Of a stretch of 64,000 bases of DNA, positions 9,157 to 17,563 are shown one piece after another. The DNA lies in contig QIKP01000011.1 of the NCBI GenBank assembly GCA_003233055.1, positions 62,001-126,000 of the forward strand, given 5' to 3'. The translations under genes and the position numbers were made by a program. Source of the stretch: Planctomycetaceae bacterium. GTDB lineage: Bacteria > Planctomycetota > Planctomycetia > Pirellulales > Lacipirellulaceae. The notes under the pieces are model-generated. The model saw only the letters and a program-made list of their open reading frames with translations, had not been told where the DNA came from and did no database searches. Position 1 is the stretch's first letter. Each line of letters opens with the position of its first letter.

Positions 9157-10322
9157 TCGCTCACTCTTCCGAATACGATTCGCTCGCGACCTCCGACCTT
9201 CTCGACAAGGCCGTGGCGGGCGAAAGGCTGACGCCCGAAGAAGGGCTGAAGCTCCTCGAATGCAGCGACCTCGCGGCGCTCGGGCGCGCTGCCGATGCCG
9301 TGACGCGCAAGCTTCACCCCGAGCCGTACCGCACCTACAACATCGATCGAAACATTAACTACACGAATGTTTGCACCGCAGTTTGTGATTTCTGTGCCTT
9401 CTACCGCGGCCCTCAATCGACCGAAGGCTACGTGCTGCCGATCGAAGTCATTCTCGAAAAAATCAAAGAAACTGTCGCCCTGGGGGGCGATCAGATTCTA
9501 CTTCAAGGCGGACTGCATCCCAAGTTTCCCCTGGAATGGTACGAAGACCTACTCCGCGAAATCAAAAGCAACTACCCGCAGGTCAACATCCACGGCTTCA
9601 GCCCGCCGGAGATCTACCACTTCACCAAAATCTCGAAGCTCCCGCTGCAAACGGTCCTGGAGCGACTCCGCGAGGCAGGGCTTGGAAGCCTGCCTGGTGG
9701 GGGGGCGGAGATCTTGGTCGACCGCGTCCGAAAGGAAATCACTCGGGGCAAGGTCCTCTCCGAGGATTGGCTCGAAGTGAATCGCGTCTGGCACCAAATG
9801 GGGGGGCGAAGCACCGCGACGATGATGTTTGGCCATGTCGAAACGCTCGCCGAACGAATCGAACATCTCGAGCGACTCCGTGAGCTGCAAGACGAAACGG
9901 GCGGATTCACCGCCTTCATCTGCTGGACCTTCCAGCCCGAAAACACCGACATGGCCGAGACTCGCAAGGTCGGGTCGTTCGACTATCTCCGAACCAATGC
10001 CGTAGCCCGGCTCTACCTCGATAATTTCAACAACCTCCAATCGAGTTGGGTCACCCAAGGGCTCAAAATCGGGCAACTCGCCCTCCTCTACGGGGCGAAC
10101 GACATGGGGAGCTTGATGATCGAGGAGAATGTCGTCTCCGAGGCGGGGACCGTGCATCACTTGTCGCTGGACGATATTCGGGGGGCCATTGCCGAATTGG
10201 GCTACCAACCACGCCGGAGAAACGTGTTCTACGACTTGGTGGACGACTCGATGGGCGAAGAATCTGAGGGGATTCGGGCATCAGATCAATCTCCGTTGCC
10301 TAAACTGCCGATTGTAAGGTAG
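9153..10322 (+). CDS. mqnC: cyclic dehypoxanthinylfutalosine synthase (radical SAM)
   Basis: MqnC is a radical SAM enzyme that cyclises dehypoxanthine futalosine. The SAM cluster motif C-x3-C-x2-C lies in CTAVCDFCAFY near residue 74, preceded by YNIDRNINYTNV, which is the MqnC and not the MqnE version. LGGDQILLQGGLHP and the C-terminal TIM-barrel blocks also match. At 389 residues it has the usual length. The ATG overlaps the mqnA stop. MqnE, MqnB and MqnD are not in the window. Confidence 0.93.
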   Translation: MIAHSSEYDSLATSDLLDKAVAGERLTPEEGLKLLECSDLAALGRAADAVTRKLHPEPYRTYNIDRNINYTNVCTAVCDFCAFYRGPQSTEGYVLPIEVILEKIKETVALGGDQILLQGGLHPKFPLEWYEDLLREIKSNYPQVNIHGFSPPEIYHFTKISKLPLQTVLERLREAGLGSLPGGGAEILVDRVRKEITRGKVLSEDWLEVNRVWHQMGGRSTATMMFGHVETLAERIEHLERLRELQDETGGFTAFICWTFQPENTDMAETRKVGSFDYLRTNAVARLYLDNFNNLQSSWVTQGLKIGQLALLYGANDMGSLMIEENVVSEAGTVHHLSLDDIRGAIAELGYQPRRRNVFYDLVDDSMGEESEGIRASDQSPLPKLPIVR

Positions 10323-10356
10323 GCGCGGTAGTTTCTTCCCAGGTTGCGTTCCTAGC

Positions 10357-11184
10357 ATGATCGAAGCGGTTGGCCTCACGAAGGTGTACGACGACATGAA
10401 GCTCGGCCCCAGGGTCGCGCTCGATCGGCTCAACCTGTCTGCCGAGCCGGGGGAGGTTTTCGGCTTGCTAGGGCCGAATGGGGCTGGCAAAACGACGGCC
10501 CTCCGCATCTTTGGCACCCTGCTTCAGCCAACTGCTGGCATTGCCCGAATCAATGGCTTTGACTGCGCCTCGCAGCCGGAACTCGTTCGCCATCAGATCG
10601 GATACATCTCCGCTAGCACGGCGATCTACGATCGGATGACCGCTTGGGAAGTGGTCGAGTATTTCGGGCGGCTTCATGGGTTGAAGCCAAAACTGCTCCA
10701 GGAACGCATGGAAGACCTTTTCGATCGGCTCGGGATGAACGACATCCGCCAGGTCCTCGGCGGCAAGATGTCGACCGGCATGAAACAAAAAGTCTCGATC
10801 GCAAGGGCGTTGGTCCACGATCCTCCCGTGCTGATTTTTGACGAAGCGACCAACGGCCTCGATGTGCTGGTCGCACGGTCGCTCATGAACACCGTCAGCG
10901 AATTGCGTGACCAGGGGAAATGTATTATTTTTTCTTCCCACATCATGCGCGAAGTCGAGCGGCTTTGCACACGAATCGCCATCCTCCACCGCGGACGGGT
11001 GCTCGCCGAAGGGACCATTACCGACTTGCACTCCGAGTATGGGCACCACGACTTGGAAGAATTTTTCCTCGACTTAATCGAGCAAGAAGAAGCTCGGCGA
11101 CTCGCAACGAGTGAGTCGCCTGCCTATTCCCAGGGTACCGACTCTTCGTCTATCGTCGGCGCAGACCGGGAGTTCTCGCGATGA
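10357..11184 (+). CDS. ABC exporter ATP-binding protein, NatA type
   Basis: The 275-residue ATPase has Walker A GPNGAGKTT near residue 40, a signature region STGMKQKV typical of NatA-like ATPases in place of LSGGQ, Walker B LIFDEATNGLD and the switch His in SSHIMREVE. It overlaps the permease gene by 4 bp, so the pair forms one transporter. NatAB in Bacillus exports sodium; the substrate here cannot be told from sequence. It follows mqnC by 34 bp in the same direction and may share its transcript. Confidence 0.9.
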   Translation: MIEAVGLTKVYDDMKLGPRVALDRLNLSAEPGEVFGLLGPNGAGKTTALRIFGTLLQPTAGIARINGFDCASQPELVRHQIGYISASTAIYDRMTAWEVVEYFGRLHGLKPKLLQERMEDLFDRLGMNDIRQVLGGKMSTGMKQKVSIARALVHDPPVLIFDEATNGLDVLVARSLMNTVSELRDQGKCIIFSSHIMREVERLCTRIAILHRGRVLAEGTITDLHSEYGHHDLEEFFLDLIEQEEARRLATSESPAYSQGTDSSSIVGADREFSR

Positions 11185-13466
11185 ACTGGCGGAATGTCCA
11201 ACTCATTTGGCGTCGCGAGATTCGCGACCAACTCCGCGACCGGCGGACGCTGCTCGTGATCGGAGTGCTGCCTTTACTCATCTATCCGATGATGGGGATC
11301 GTCTTTCTCCGTGCAAGCCAGTTCATCCAGCAGCACGACGCCCGAGTGACGGTAATCGGCGCAGAACATTTCAAGGAGTCGGGCGATCTCCCCCCCCTAC
11401 TCGAGGGCGATCGATTCTCCGGAGCGTTGTTTTCGGACGCTTCCCAGATCGATAGGATTTCGGTAAACCGACTTCCAAGCAGTCCGAGCAACATCAAAAA
11501 TGTCCGGCATCTTCTCGCAGCCGGAGAGATCGATGTGGTGGTGGAATTTCCACCAGGGTTTGCGGAAAGTCTCGACGCGTTGCGACAGACGATCGAGGGT
11601 CGAGTAGGGGAAATCCCTCTTTCGGCCCGCCCGCCACCTCGCCCGGTGATCCTCTATGATTCTACGCGGGACGAGTCGAAGCTCGCGCAGACGCGCGTGC
11701 AAATTCTACTCGACCGCTGGGAGGGAAAAATTATCCGAGGCAACTTGGAAGCCGGGGCAATGCCGATCGAGGTGACCCAACCTTTTGTCATCGAGCCGGT
11801 CAACGTGGCAACCGACCAGCGACGCCAAGCCGTGATCTGGTCCAAGCTACTCCCTTTCATTGTCTTTATATGCGCTCTCACCGGTGCGTTTTATCCTGCG
11901 GTCGATCTGGTGGCTGGCGAGAAGGAGCGAGGCACGCTCGAGACACTCCTCACGAGCCCCGCGCAAAGGAACGAGATCGTCTGGGGAAAGTTACTGACCG
12001 TTATTACCTTCAGCATCGGTAGTGCGCTGTGCAACTTGGGGAGTATTGCCCTGACGGGGCGGCTGATCGTGCAACAGCTCAAGAGCCTTGGCCCGATGTC
12101 AGGGGTGGAGGCGTTGGAACCGCCATCGCTGCTGTCGATGGTTTGGCTTCTCTTAGCGCTCGTCCCGATGGCTGCCCTCTTTAGCGCCGCAAGCTTGGCG
12201 CTTGCCGCCCTGGCGCGCAGCACCAAGGAAGGGCAGTATTACCTCATGCCAATGTTCCTGGTCTGCATGCCCCTGATGCTCATGTCGCTCACTCCGGGGT
12301 TCGAGCTGAACCTGGGCACGAGCTTGATCCCCATTACTGGCATGGTCTTACTCGTGCAGGCGGCAATGGAGGGGGATCTCCTGCTCGCAGGTCGGTACCT
12401 TCTGCCGGTGGCATTGGTCACGGGAGCGTGTGGGTTGATTTCGATCCGCTGGGCGGTCGATCAGTTTAAACAAGAATCGATTCTGTTTCGCGATACCGAG
12501 AATGTCGGACTCATCGCCTGGGCCCGCTACGCCTACCGTCATCGCCCGGCGACCCCGTCGCTCGCCGCGGCGCTGGTCTGCGTTGTCTTTATTTTCCTCT
12601 CCCAGTTTGGAGTGCAATCCCTAGGGTTCGGCATGAGCACGACGGGGGACTTCGTGAAAATGGTGCTGGCCTCGCAAGCCAGCATCTTGCTGCCGGTGCT
12701 GCTGCTGACTTGGCTCTGCGTGCGCCAACCAAGGCGGACTTTCCTGCTTTCCGGGTCCCTGCCCTTCGGAACGATCGCCCTTGCGGTCCTCCTCGCGGTG
12801 GCCCTCGTCCCGGTCGGCACGAGGCTCATGGAGAGGCTTCTGGACCTCTTTCCACTTCCCGCCAGCTTCTTAGAATTCGCCCAACGGCTCGAAGAATCGA
12901 CCTCCGGCACGGCGCTATCTCTGGGGGGAGCCCTGCTGCTAATGGCCGTTTTGCCCGCGATTTGTGAAGAATTGGCGTTTCGGGGGTTTATTCTGTCAGG
13001 AATCCGGTCACGAATTTCCGTCGGATTGGCGGTCGTTTTGTCCTCAATTTTCTTCGGTCTAGCCCACTCAACTGCTGTCCACCAAACGATTTCCGCCACG
13101 CTGCTGGGGCTCGTTTTGGGGGCCCTGGCTGTAAAAACCGAACACATTTCGCCTTGCATCGCATTTCATATGAGTTACAACGGGTTACAACTGCTGCGAA
13201 GTCAATTCGCCAGCACACTCACAGATGCCGACCCAGGTGGCTTGTTTTTTCGGGCTACGGGGTCCCCAGTCGTCGGGGTTAGCTTTACGGCTCCGGCCGT
13301 TGCGGCGAGTGGGCTGGTCGCCTTTTTGCTCCTTTGGCAAATCGGCCGACTGAGTCACTGGCGATTGGGGCAGCAGAGACCAGACCGACCGCTCTCGGAC
13401 ATCACCGAGAAGACGGAGGGTCCCCACCTAACCGCCACTACGCCTGTCGAGAAATCGAGGGCGTGA
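11181..13466 (+). CDS. ABC-2 permease NatB type fused to CPBP (CAAX-type) intramembrane protease
   Basis: The first half of this 761-residue protein is a NatB/ABC-2 permease: one membrane helix near residues 27-47, a large extracytoplasmic domain to about 215, then a cluster of helices including AGEKERGTLETLLTSP, which marks the NatB family. After a linker, the last third is a CPBP family membrane protease with EELAFRG near residue 596, FFGLAHS and HMSYN, carrying the expected Glu-Glu, Arg and His residues. The fusion suggests that transport and membrane proteolysis or a protein-interaction function of the CPBP part are coupled. It starts inside the ATPase gene's stop. Confidence 0.9.
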   Translation: MNWRNVQLIWRREIRDQLRDRRTLLVIGVLPLLIYPMMGIVFLRASQFIQQHDARVTVIGAEHFKESGDLPPLLEGDRFSGALFSDASQIDRISVNRLPSSPSNIKNVRHLLAAGEIDVVVEFPPGFAESLDALRQTIEGRVGEIPLSARPPPRPVILYDSTRDESKLAQTRVQILLDRWEGKIIRGNLEAGAMPIEVTQPFVIEPVNVATDQRRQAVIWSKLLPFIVFICALTGAFYPAVDLVAGEKERGTLETLLTSPAQRNEIVWGKLLTVITFSIGSALCNLGSIALTGRLIVQQLKSLGPMSGVEALEPPSLLSMVWLLLALVPMAALFSAASLALAALARSTKEGQYYLMPMFLVCMPLMLMSLTPGFELNLGTSLIPITGMVLLVQAAMEGDLLLAGRYLLPVALVTGACGLISIRWAVDQFKQESILFRDTENVGLIAWARYAYRHRPATPSLAAALVCVVFIFLSQFGVQSLGFGMSTTGDFVKMVLASQASILLPVLLLTWLCVRQPRRTFLLSGSLPFGTIALAVLLAVALVPVGTRLMERLLDLFPLPASFLEFAQRLEESTSGTALSLGGALLLMAVLPAICEELAFRGFILSGIRSRISVGLAVVLSSIFFGLAHSTAVHQTISATLLGLVLGALAVKTEHISPCIAFHMSYNGLQLLRSQFASTLTDADPGGLFFRATGSPVVGVSFTAPAVAASGLVAFLLLWQIGRLSHWRLGQQRPDRPLSDITEKTEGPHLTATTPVEKSRA

Positions 13467-13495
13467 CCCCTCATTTTTCCAGGCTATTTTTCTAG

Positions 13496-14773
13496 ATGAT
13501 CCGAAACTCTGTACTCGAAAGAACTTCGACATTGGTGGCCCTTCGCGCCCGGGTTGTATTCCCTGTCTCTGCCCCTCCCATGATTGATGGGATCGTTCAG
13601 ATCGAAGGGGGCAAAGTCACCCAAGTCGGAACGAAGCCTCCCCGTGGCGTTCCCATTACCGAGCTAGGGGACGTCGCGCTTCTGCCAGGTTTGGTCAATG
13701 CCCACACCCATCTGGAATTGAGCGATCGGAAGAAGCGACTCGGCAAGGCAGGCATGAGCATGCCCGATTGGATCCGTCTGGTCGTGAACGAGCGGACAAC
13801 GCCCAAGAAAAAACTCGCCGCCGTCAACAAGGGGGCCGCCGAGTCACTTCGCCATGGTGTGACCACGTTGGGCGACATCGCGACCTACGCGCCGCACGAC
13901 GTCAACGAGGCACCCCAGTCGCCTCGTGCGGTACGATTTCACGAGGTGATTGGTTTCTCCCAAGCTCGCGCTCCTTCCGCGCATGGCGGGTTGGTAAAGA
14001 AACTCAAACTCTCCAAGGTCGAGGGGGCATCGGAACTCGATGGAACCCCCCTCGAAGGCGTAAGCCCTCATGCCCCCTACACCGTCTCCCCTCCCCTGCT
14101 CCGCAATCTGGTAGGAACCGCGGCAGAATGGAACATGCCCGTTGCTTTTCATTTGGCCGAGTCCAAAGAAGAACTCGAATTCCTGACGACAGGTGCGGGC
14201 GGATTTCAAGAAATCCTTGAAGAACGCAGCATGTGGGACCCCTGGGCCGTGCCACGAGGCTCCGCGCCGCTCGACTACTTGCGCATCCTCACCCGCGCTC
14301 CGAAGGCGCTGGTCATTCATGGCAATTATCTCGAGCGGAAGGAACTCGCTTTCCTAGCCCGACACCGCGATGCGCTCTCGTTGGTTTACTGTCCCCGCTC
14401 GCACGCCTACTTCGGTCACGATCCCTACCCGCTCGAAACGGCTTTGTCGCTCGGCGTTCGGGTTTGCCTTGGCACTGACAGCTTGGCGTCCAACCCGGAC
14501 CTTAGTCTGCTGGACGAGATGCGAGTCACCGCCGCACAGCATCCTCGCGTCCCGGCGGAGAAGATTCTCGAAATGGGCACCCTGGCCTCTTCTCACGCGA
14601 TGGGGCTCGGCCATTTGGTCGGCGCGCTATCGAGTGGGCGCTATGCCGACATGGCAGCCGTTCCCATTCCTCAAGGCGTTCCCGATGCGGCGGCCGACAT
14701 CCTTGCCGCGATCCTCGCGGATACCGCGCCCGTCTCGCAGGTCTGGCTCGGCGGCACCGCCATCGAGAATTGA
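13496..14773 (+). CDS. amidohydrolase, candidate aminodeoxyfutalosine deaminase
   Basis: The 425-residue metal-dependent hydrolase has NAHTHLELS (metal His pair), SPHAPYTVS, a further His in VAFHLAES, and the final metal Asp in LGTDSLASN. These are the marks of the TRZ/ATZ/cytosine-deaminase branch of the amidohydrolase superfamily. Members of this branch deaminate 6-amino-6-deoxyfutalosine in some bacteria, and mqnA and mqnC lie 3 kb upstream on the same strand with only the transporter between. The substrate is therefore inferred from context; guanine, S-adenosylhomocysteine or other aminopurine compounds remain possible. Confidence 0.75.
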   Translation: MIRNSVLERTSTLVALRARVVFPVSAPPMIDGIVQIEGGKVTQVGTKPPRGVPITELGDVALLPGLVNAHTHLELSDRKKRLGKAGMSMPDWIRLVVNERTTPKKKLAAVNKGAAESLRHGVTTLGDIATYAPHDVNEAPQSPRAVRFHEVIGFSQARAPSAHGGLVKKLKLSKVEGASELDGTPLEGVSPHAPYTVSPPLLRNLVGTAAEWNMPVAFHLAESKEELEFLTTGAGGFQEILEERSMWDPWAVPRGSAPLDYLRILTRAPKALVIHGNYLERKELAFLARHRDALSLVYCPRSHAYFGHDPYPLETALSLGVRVCLGTDSLASNPDLSLLDEMRVTAAQHPRVPAEKILEMGTLASSHAMGLGHLVGALSSGRYADMAAVPIPQGVPDAAADILAAILADTAPVSQVWLGGTAIEN

Positions 14774-14865
14774 TGCGAGAATGGATGGAGGTTGGCCAGC
14801 AAAGAGAGGTCGAAGAACGGTCCAAGAAAGTTGCTTGACGCCCTCCCCATCGCGGGCACCAGTCG

Positions 14866-15420
14866 CTAGCCATACGCTAGCTCGACCGCTTTGTAGAGCG
14901 TCTTGGTGCGGCGAAAGCCCAGGTGTCGATAGAGCCGTACTGCCTCTTTGTTCTGGGCGGTCACTTCTAGGTAGGCTCGCGGCAAGCCAGCCTGCTGGAA
15001 GCCAAGCAGGGTGGCCGCGACGAGCGCCGAGCCAAGGCCTCGTCCCCGGTGCAACGGAGTCACGCCAACATTCTGAATCCCGCCGTAGTGCCGATTGACT
15101 CGCATTCCTTGGATCGCACCGGCCATCTCTCGTTGGTTTCGGCTCGTGTATTCCACCAGCCAAGTTGCCTCGGGCATGAATCCCTCCTTGGTAACCATCT
15201 CTTCCATCAGCTTGCGGCAGCCTTCGACCTCGCCCAGGCAATCGAAGAGGTTCGAATCCAGTTCGTGACGAAAGCTCTGGTACTTGGTCTCGACATGATC
15301 TTCGAGCCGATCGGCGGACCAAGGGACAAGCTGGTAGCCGGTCGGCAGAGGCAGACTTGCAATCCTCCGGTAGTGGAGGTCCACCTCCATGCGATACCGC
15401 TTAAAGTAGGTGATACTCAT
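14866..15420 (-). CDS. GNAT family N-acetyltransferase
   Basis: The 184-residue product contains the acetyl-CoA binding motif A as GVTPLHRGRGLGSALV, followed by ARAYLEV-like strand and a C-terminal NKEAVRLYRHLGF, all standard for GNAT enzymes. I chose the ATG at 15420 (MSITYFKRY); the frame stays open to an upstream start at 15495, and an ATG at 15390 (MEVDL) is also possible. None has a clear ribosome binding site. The substrate is unknown. It is divergent from the metal transporter operon. Confidence 0.85.
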   Translation of the reverse strand: MSITYFKRYRMEVDLHYRRIASLPLPTGYQLVPWSADRLEDHVETKYQSFRHELDSNLFDCLGEVEGCRKLMEEMVTKEGFMPEATWLVEYTSRNQREMAGAIQGMRVNRHYGGIQNVGVTPLHRGRGLGSALVAATLLGFQQAGLPRAYLEVTAQNKEAVRLYRHLGFRRTKTLYKAVELAYG

Positions 15421-15738
15421 AGAAAAATGGGCCGTTGAAAGAACACCCTGGAAGGCCAAGACGAGGCGAACGTCGAACACCGCTCCCACCACCACTCCTC
15501 ACGAATGTACTGCCCCTCCGGCATGCCGTCAAACTTACTGAACCGCAATTCTACCTTCCAATGCGGCGGACAGGCATTGAAACAAATATTCGGGTTCTAG
15601 GGACGAGCCAAGACCGATCGGCTCCCCTCAACAAAGACGAGAGGGACTCCTCAATGGTTGACAACGTGCCGGGCGATCCGATAGGTTTTGATTAGTCAAA
15701 AAATCTCCCGTGATCCTTCGGCCCCTTGGTTCCTCCCT
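15421..15738. other. intergenic region between GNAT gene and metal ABC operon
   Basis: This 318-bp divergent region holds a perfect palindrome TTTTGA-N4-TCAAAA just upstream of the transporter start (listed separately) and a 10-bp palindrome CGGCATGCCG at 15519-15528. No gene is recognised in it. Confidence 0.5.
15686..15701. promoter_or_regulatory. palindromic operator candidate for an MntR/DtxR-type regulator
   Basis: TTTTGATTAGTCAAAA is a perfect inverted repeat with 6-bp arms and a 4-bp centre, 37 bp before the chosen start of the metal-binding lipoprotein gene. AT-rich palindromes of this size are typical MntR/SirR/TroR operators, and the operon encodes a Mn/Zn/Fe-type importer. The site argues against the longer start at 15688, which would lie inside it. 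Regulator identity is inferred; no free MntR gene is in the window. Confidence 0.5.
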
Positions 15739-16752
15739 ATGATAGTTCTCCGCCCACTGGCGATTCGGTCTCCGATTCTATTGCTTTGCCTCGTTGGTGC
15801 GGGATTCGCTGCCTCCCAGGGATGCGGAAAGGGGGACGATCCCGCTACTGGTTCTCACGGCGACTCCGACTCGCGAGAGGTATTTGCGGGCGAGCTGCCG
15901 CTCAAAATCGTCTGCACCACGGGCCAAATCGCCGACTCCATTCGACAGGTCGCCGGTCCGCATGCGGAAGTCACCGCGCTGATGGGCCCGGGCGTCGACC
16001 CTCACCTCTATCGCGCGCTCCCCTCGGACGTCTTGCAGCTCCAAGCAGCGGACATCATTTTTTACAACGGGCTCCATCTCGAAGGTCGGATCATTGAGAC
16101 GCTGGAGCACCTTGGCAAAAAGAAGCCGGTCGTCGCCGTGACCGCTCGATTGGTCGAGCGGGAGGACAAGCGGCTGCGACAACCTCCCGAATTCGTCGGA
16201 ATGTACGACCCCCATGTTTGGCATGACGTGCTGCTCTGGGCCGATTGCATCGACTACGCTGCGGAGCGTCTCGCCAAGTTCGATCCCGATCGGGCGTCCG
16301 ATTATACAAGCAACGCGACCACCTATCGCGACAAGCTGGACCAACTCCACCATTGGTGCGGTGAACAAATCGCAACGATTCCAGAACCAAGACGATTTTT
16401 AATAACAGCCCACGATGCGTTTGGCTACTTCAGCAAAGCGTATGGCCTCAAAGCGGTTGGTCTCAAAGGAATCAGCACCGAGGACGAAGTCGACTTCCAA
16501 CACATGGACGAAGTGATCCAGCTCTTGGTCAACCAGAAAGTCCCTGCGGTCTTCGTCGAATCGTCCACGGCGCCGCGAATCGTCGAGGCCTTGATCGAAC
16601 CTTGTCAGAAGCAAGACCACGAGGTCCGAATCGGTGGCGAACTCTACTCCGACGCCCTCGGCCCGGCCGACTCCGGCGCGGATACTTTCGAAGGGATGAT
16701 CCGAGCCAACGTCAAGACGATCGTCGCCGGCCTAAGTAGCGAAGAAAACTAA
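15739..16752 (+). CDS. metal ABC transporter substrate-binding lipoprotein (ZnuA/TroA family)
   Basis: The product captures a divalent metal outside the membrane. It begins with a hydrophobic signal ending at a Cys in AASQGC, a loose lipobox. Family metal ligands appear as GVDPHLY, DPHVWHD, ITAHDAFGYFSKAYGL and the C-terminal Asp region. There is no His-rich loop like that of true zinc-binding ZnuA proteins, which favours manganese or iron, though this is only suggestive. The ATG at 15739 gives a clean signal peptide; an upstream start at 15688 would add 17 residues and overlap the operator. First gene of a four-gene operon. Confidence 0.88.
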   Translation: MIVLRPLAIRSPILLLCLVGAGFAASQGCGKGDDPATGSHGDSDSREVFAGELPLKIVCTTGQIADSIRQVAGPHAEVTALMGPGVDPHLYRALPSDVLQLQAADIIFYNGLHLEGRIIETLEHLGKKKPVVAVTARLVEREDKRLRQPPEFVGMYDPHVWHDVLLWADCIDYAAERLAKFDPDRASDYTSNATTYRDKLDQLHHWCGEQIATIPEPRRFLITAHDAFGYFSKAYGLKAVGLKGISTEDEVDFQHMDEVIQLLVNQKVPAVFVESSTAPRIVEALIEPCQKQDHEVRIGGELYSDALGPADSGADTFEGMIRANVKTIVAGLSSEEN

Positions 16753-16762
16753 AGTCAAGAAT

Positions 16763-17563
16763 ATGTCCGTAGCTCCCTCCATCGCGTCGAAGAAAGTGGC
16801 CCCCACCACGGCGCTCGAAATCCATGATCTGACCGTCGCCTATCGGCACAAGCCGGTGCTGTGGGATATTGATCTGGAAGTGCCGGAAGGGAAACTGGCC
16901 TGCATCGTCGGGCCCAACGGAGCCGGCAAAACAACGCTCATCAAAGCAACGCTTGGCTTGGTGCCGCTCGCCAGCGGGAACGTCAAGATCTACGGTCGAC
17001 CTTACCGCGAGCAGCGGCATCTGGTGGGGTACGTGCCCCAAAGAGAGACGGTCGATTGGGACTTTCCCGTCACGGCGCTGGATGTGGTCAAGATGGGAAC
17101 CTACGGAAAACTCGGTTGGTTTCGCCGGCCGGGAGCACGCGAGCGGGAGTGGGCCCGCGAATGCCTCGACCAGGTGGAATTGGCGGACTTCGCTCATCGC
17201 CAAATTCGTCAGCTCTCCGGCGGTCAGCAGCAGCGCGTCTTCCTCGCCCGGGCGCTCGCCCAGGATGCCAAGGTCTATTTCATGGACGAACCGTTTGCCG
17301 GCGTGGATGCCGCGACCGAAGGGGCCATCCTTCGACTGTTGCAGGACCTTCGCTCGGCAGGCAAGACGGTGTTCGTGGTCCACCACGATTTGCAAACGGC
17401 GGAAGAGTATTTTGACTGGGTCATCCTGCTGAACATGCGATTGCTCGCCTGCGGCCCTGTGGAGACGACGTTCACCCGTGAGAATCTGCACAAAACCTAC
17501 GGGGGCCGCCTGACCATCCTTGACCAGGCGGCTGAGGCGGTGAGTCGCAGGAGTCCGGAATAA
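16763..17563 (+). CDS. metal ABC transporter ATP-binding protein
   Basis: This 266-residue ATPase has Walker A GPNGAGKTT, the signature QLSGGQQQRV, Walker B VYFMDEPFAGVD and the switch His in VHHDL. It belongs to the MntB/ZnuC/TroB group and also has the GYVPQRE and DWDFPVTALDVV blocks typical of that group. It lies 10 bp after the binding-protein gene and its TAA overlaps the ATG of the first permease, so all are coupled. Confidence 0.93.
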   Translation: MSVAPSIASKKVAPTTALEIHDLTVAYRHKPVLWDIDLEVPEGKLACIVGPNGAGKTTLIKATLGLVPLASGNVKIYGRPYREQRHLVGYVPQRETVDWDFPVTALDVVKMGTYGKLGWFRRPGAREREWARECLDQVELADFAHRQIRQLSGGQQQRVFLARALAQDAKVYFMDEPFAGVDAATEGAILRLLQDLRSAGKTVFVVHHDLQTAEEYFDWVILLNMRLLACGPVETTFTRENLHKTYGGRLTILDQAAEAVSRRSPE

